A DNA stretch of 64,000 bases from Anaerofustis butyriciformans. GTDB lineage: Bacteria > Bacillota > Clostridia > Eubacteriales > Anaerofustaceae. The stretch's first letter is position 1; the number at the start of each line of letters is the position of its first letter. The position numbers and the translations under genes are program-made. The notes under the pieces are model-generated. The model was given only the letters and a program-made list of their open reading frames with translations. It made no database searches and was not told the origin of the DNA. The stretch lies in NCBI RefSeq assembly GCF_036289385.1, contig NZ_JAYFFH010000001.1, forward strand, positions 124,001-188,000, written 5' to 3'. Of the stretch, positions 61,024 through 64,000 are shown one piece after another.

Positions 61024-61813
61024 CGTATTCGCAAATGAAAGTTTTCAGTACGAATGGGATAATTCCGGATTTCAACTTGGAAACAGACAAGCTCAGGTAA
61101 GGAGAATTTTGCTTGCTCTTGATATTACAAACGAAGTAATAGACGAAGCAATAAGAGAGCATTGTGATATGATAATATCTCATCATCCTTTATTTTTTAG
61201 TAAAACAATGAACATTGAACAATCAAGCATTAAAGGGGATATGATATTCAAACTTATTAAAAATAACATCAACGTATATTCTGCTCATACTCCTATGGAT
61301 GTGTCTACAATCGGGCTAAATATGTTTATGGCTAAAAAACTTGGTTTAAGCGATATTAAACCACTTGAAAGAGTTGTAAGCGATAAATGTGAAGATGATA
61401 CAAACCTATTTGGTCTTGGTGCTGTTGGTCTTCTTGATTCAAGAACTCCTATGAACATTGACGGTTTACTTAAAAAAGTAAAGAAAGCTTACAATACAAA
61501 TGTTTTAAGAGTAACAAACAATTACAACACTCTTGGTATATTAAGTAAAGTTGCTTTATGTACCGGTGGTGGTAATGACTTAATAGATAAAGTTAAAGAA
61601 AAAAATGCCAAAGTATTTATTACATCTGATACAAAATATCATGAAATGCAAAACTACGTTGATAACGGCATTGTATTAATAGGTGTTGGACACTACAATG
61701 CAGAAATATGTTTCCTTGACATAATGTACGAACTTTTAAGACTTAAATTCCGTGAAATCGAAGTTATAAAATCAGAAGAAAAGAACGTGGAAAGTTTTGC
61801 ATATTTCGTATAG
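60992..61813 (+). CDS. Nif3-like dinuclear metal protein (YqfO family)
   Basis: This 273-residue protein has the NIF3 pattern: WDNSGFQLGN, LALDITNEVIDEA, SHHPLFF (metal histidines), SAHTPMDVSTIGLN and near the end TSDTKYHE and GVGHYNAE. It lacks the middle PII-like insert of longer YqfO proteins and is the short form. It is often annotated as GTP cyclohydrolase I type 2, without proof for this group. The trmK-nif3 overlap is a conserved Firmicute pair. Confidence 0.92.
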   Translation: MKVKDIIKYINVFANESFQYEWDNSGFQLGNRQAQVRRILLALDITNEVIDEAIREHCDMIISHHPLFFSKTMNIEQSSIKGDMIFKLIKNNINVYSAHTPMDVSTIGLNMFMAKKLGLSDIKPLERVVSDKCEDDTNLFGLGAVGLLDSRTPMNIDGLLKKVKKAYNTNVLRVTNNYNTLGILSKVALCTGGGNDLIDKVKEKNAKVFITSDTKYHEMQNYVDNGIVLIGVGHYNAEICFLDIMYELLRLKFREIEVIKSEEKNVESFAYFV

Positions 61814-61816
61814 AAT

Positions 61817-62716
61817 ATGTTAAAAAACAAGAAGATAACGGCATACATAACAGGGGTATTATATTCCTTTGTTTTTGGCACAACATTTGCTTTTACAAGA
61901 GAGGCTTTAACCGTTTTAAAGCCTCTTGATTTACCCGGGGTAAGATTTTTGTTTGCAGCCTTATTTATGACTATACTTTATTTTCTTAAAGTATTTAAGC
62001 TTGACTATAAGGAAAAAAACATAAAACTTCTTATTCCTCTTTGCATATGTCAGCCTTTAATGTATTTTATATGTGAGACTTACGGTGTAAGCCTTACAAA
62101 TTCGGCACTTTCGGGAACGATGATTGCCACTATTCCCGTTGTTATGTGTGTTCTTGCAATATTTATTTTAAAAGAAAAGCCTACTATTAAGCAGTGGGCT
62201 TTTGTAGTTCTTTCCGTTCTTGGAGCCATAGCGGTTGTGTTTGGGTCTTATGTTTCTGATGTGGGATTTAATTTTGCGGGATTTTTATTTTTGTTTGGAG
62301 CAGTTTTTGCTTCAAGTATGTACGGTATTTTAGCAAGGAAATTATCAAAGGAATTTTCCGTTATGGAGATAACATTTTTCATGATGTGGTTTGCGTGTAT
62401 ATCCTTTGGAATTATATCTTTGATTACAAATCAAGGTTTTAGCGGATATATTCTCGCTTTTTCAAATACTAAAGTTTTACTGTGTATGATGTATCTTGGT
62501 TGTATTGCTTCTGTTATAGGATTTTTTGGCAATACTTACACAGTATCTCATCTCGATATAGCATCAGCTTCTGCCTTTTCAAATTTAACTACTGTTGTTT
62601 CGGTTCTTATAGGTATATTTGTTATGGCGGAACCTTTTAGCTTAATGCAGATTATTGGTGCTATTGTAATTATAATTGGAGTATTTGGGGTTAATTATTA
62701 TGGAAATAGGGATTAA
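61817..62716 (+). CDS. EamA/DMT-superfamily transporter
   Basis: This 299-residue protein with ten helices consists of two EamA repeats (TFAFTREALTVLKPLDLPGVRFLFAAL; later FAGFLFLFGAVFASSMYGILARK). It probably exports a metabolite or amino acid; the substrate is unknown. It starts 3 nt after the Nif3 stop. Its stop codon lies inside the first palindrome of element D. Confidence 0.87.
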   Translation: MLKNKKITAYITGVLYSFVFGTTFAFTREALTVLKPLDLPGVRFLFAALFMTILYFLKVFKLDYKEKNIKLLIPLCICQPLMYFICETYGVSLTNSALSGTMIATIPVVMCVLAIFILKEKPTIKQWAFVVLSVLGAIAVVFGSYVSDVGFNFAGFLFLFGAVFASSMYGILARKLSKEFSVMEITFFMMWFACISFGIISLITNQGFSGYILAFSNTKVLLCMMYLGCIASVIGFFGNTYTVSHLDIASASAFSNLTTVVSVLIGIFVMAEPFSLMQIIGAIVIIIGVFGVNYYGNRD

Positions 62717-62985
62717 GGGGATACCCCTTAAGAACCCCATATTTAAGGGCTGTCTGCCCTTAACAACCCGAAATCAAGGGGCTTTGCCCCTTAAACCCCG
62801 TATTTAAGGGTTTTCAACCCTTAACAACCCGACCATATTTTTGCCAAAGCCCAAAAATATGGGAAAAAGGCTTTCACTCATACGCCGTGAAGGCTTATAA
62901 CGTGGTCGGATTTTCTAAAAATCTCTACCCGAGATTTTTGAAACGACCACTACCGTTACCCCGACAGGTTTGTAAGTGTGGTGGT
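62713..62985 (+). repeat. Composite palindromic intergenic element, copy D
   Basis: Four palindromes come first (62713-62731, 62743-62763, 62776-62792, 62804-62824), then ACCC and hairpins 62833-62862 (CCATATTTTTG/CAAAAATATGG), 62871-62893 (CTTTCAC/GTGAAGG) and 62902-62950 (outer GTGGTCG/CGACCAC, inner AAAAATCTC/GAGATTTTT, loop TACCC), then TACCCCGAC. It has the longest palindrome array of the window. The first palindrome overlaps the EamA stop codon. Confidence 0.85.
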
Positions 62986-63040
62986 CATGGTGGTGAAATG
63001 TAGGGAGTGGTTTATATATTTTTATATTGTGAATATAATA

Positions 63041-63069
63041 AAAAAGGGAGCATATAAGCTCCTTTTTTT
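63041..63069. terminator. Bidirectional terminator
   Basis: AAGGGAGC pairs with GCTCCTTT around six bases and is flanked by A and T runs. It ends the minus-strand hydrolase gene. Confidence 0.82.
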
Positions 63070-63601
63070 ATAGAATTTCCGTTTTATAAATTGCATTCAT
63101 TTGGTTTATGAAAGTTTCGCCGTTATTTGTAAATGTGGCACAGAGGTTTTTATCTACTTTTGTTTTAAAGCCTTCTTTATATGCTCCGTAAACCGTATTG
63201 AATACGCAAATGTCGGTACATACACCACATACTAACACTTCATCTACTCCGTTGTTTTTTAGCCTTTCGGCTAAATCTGTTTTATAAAAGGCATCGTACT
63301 CGCTTTTATCAAGCCATATTACATTATCTTTATTTTTATTTTCCTTATACCAGTCGTTTAAGCTACCATAAAGCTCTTGTCCCCATGTTCCTTTTACGTT
63401 ATGTTTTGGCCATAGGTTGAAGTGCTTATCATTTTCTTCATGTGCGTCCATCGCAAAAACGATTATTTTATCTTTTTTATCAAATTCTTTTACTTTATTT
63501 AAAATGTTATCCACTATATCCTGTGCCGGTTTCCCTGCGGTTAGTCCGCCTTTATCGTGAACAAAGTCGTTACTCATATCTACTACAATTAGTGCGTCCA
63601 T
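63068..63601 (-). CDS. Isochorismatase-family cysteine hydrolase, nicotinamidase-like
   Basis: This 177-residue protein has the catalytic triad pattern of the family: D8 in LIVVDMSNDFV, a Lys in IWLDKSEYDAF and the nucleophile Cys in VCGVCTDICVFNT. DAHEENDKHF-x-WPKHN supplies histidines like the metal site of nicotinamidase (D-x-H...H). Conversion of nicotinamide to nicotinate for NAD salvage is likely, but other amidases share this pattern. AAAGGAG precedes the ATG. Confidence 0.85.
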   Translation of the reverse strand: MDALIVVDMSNDFVHDKGGLTAGKPAQDIVDNILNKVKEFDKKDKIIVFAMDAHEENDKHFNLWPKHNVKGTWGQELYGSLNDWYKENKNKDNVIWLDKSEYDAFYKTDLAERLKNNGVDEVLVCGVCTDICVFNTVYGAYKEGFKTKVDKNLCATFTNNGETFINQMNAIYKTEIL

Positions 63602-63820
63602 TGTTTTTCTCCTTTTTTTCTTATTATATCATAAAGTTAAAATTGTTATATTTATATCTTTATATTTAACTTAGATATTTTAAAAGGGGATTTTATGTAA
63701 TAGGGATAACAAACATTTGGTTTTACATTATATTTTAAATATATTGTTTTATGTTCGATGGTTATTGAGGTGGTTTTGTGGTAAAATTGTTTTAATTAAG
63801 GGTTTTAAGGAGAATAAAGT

Positions 63821-64000
63821 ATGTCAAAATTGAATATTGATCAACAAACGGTTAGAGAATTATTTGAAAATAAAAAATCAGATTTTCTTATTCCTGATTA
63901 TCAAAGACCATATGCATGGAGTGAAGAAGAATGTGGAACTTTATGGGATGATATTTTCCTTTTTGCTTTTCCAAATGAAAATTGTGATGATTTTGATGAA
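63821..64000 (+). CDS. DUF262 (GmrS/ParB-like) protein, N-terminus only
   Basis: The first 60 codons lie in the window, from ATG 63821 after AAGGAG. They read MSKLNIDQQTVRELFENKK, then FLIPDYQRPYAWSEEECGTLWDDI, the opening of DUF262 domains (Y/F-x-IP-x-YQR-x-Y-x-W). DUF262 is the nucleotide-hydrolysing half of GmrSD-type IV restriction and related anti-phage proteins. The conserved DGQQR motif should come beyond the window edge. Confidence 0.85.
   Translation, partial: MSKLNIDQQTVRELFENKKSDFLIPDYQRPYAWSEEECGTLWDDIFLFAFPNENCDDFDE

Noticed and set aside
40741..62824. Palindrome arrays as CRISPR
   Set aside because: The repeated parts are self-complementary and vary between units, the linkers are short and conserved rather than unique spacers, and no cas gene is present.
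40741..63000. Insertion sequence as source of the composite elements
   Set aside because: No transposase frame, target duplication or long terminal inverted repeat was seen at any copy.

Overview
The window is AT-rich, and genes lie on both strands with short spacers and strong Shine-Dalgarno sites. The gene set points to a strictly anaerobic, low-GC Firmicute of the Clostridia/Tissierellia type. Firmicute signatures are IreB, the RuvX-DUF1292-RNase J-YlbF cluster, TrmK with YqfO/Nif3, PlsY, a CsbB/GtrA/YfhO glycosylation set and VanZ-RDD. Anaerobe signatures are superoxide reductase, a flavodiiron protein, 2[4Fe-4S] ferredoxin, a membrane pyrophosphatase, flavodoxin and the NifU-like/GGGtGRT pair. 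Genus cannot be fixed from sequence reading alone.

Layout. 1-5 kb: the start of a divergent LysR regulator, a hexapeptide acetyltransferase, a ferredoxin/membrane Fe-S/ArsR operon with its own operator, a PII-like protein with a membrane protein, bactofilin, a DUF1858 protein and an IrrE-type peptidase. 4-10 kb: dprA, topA, a wall-anchored leucine-rich protein and an iron alcohol dehydrogenase. 10-19 kb: oxygen and iron handling (Crp-type regulator, FprA, desulfoferrodoxin; DUF3793 and flavodoxin behind two DtxR-like boxes; a DtxR-family regulator; the NifU-like/GGGtGRT pair), with a GNAT gene and trpS between. 19-32 kb: secG, hppA, then three large YfhO-type membrane glycosyltransferases with a polyprenyl-phosphate sugar transferase. 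The third YfhO is fused to its GtrA flippase, and all three share an almost identical 3' end. 32-41 kb: pepP, a CPA2 antiporter and alaS-ireB-ruvX-DUF1292-rnj-ylbF.

41-64 kb is the accessory-rich part. It holds a decayed type I restriction hsdS, an Lsa-type ABC-F gene behind a textbook ribosome-mediated attenuator, a possible small RNA, a Val-Gly-Leu tRNA cluster, small membrane-protein operons, prmA, a second alcohol dehydrogenase, an XRE regulator between paired operators with two membrane proteins, a Cys-rich/HAD fusion, sfsA, plsY, VanZ-RDD, three identical tRNA-Asn genes split by a 1.4-kb insert, trmK-nif3, an EamA transporter, a nicotinamidase-like hydrolase, and the start of a DUF262 (GmrS-type) defence gene at the right edge.

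The most unusual signal is a family of composite intergenic elements (about 40741-40935, 48025-48777 in tandem duplicate, 59941-60226 inverted, 62713-62985). Each has an array of short TTAAGGG...CCCTTAA palindromes joined by AACAACCC-like linkers, followed by three or four larger hairpins. The stems differ between copies but stay paired, and the third hairpin keeps a TACCC loop. This covariation suggests selection on structure. I recognise no named family for it.
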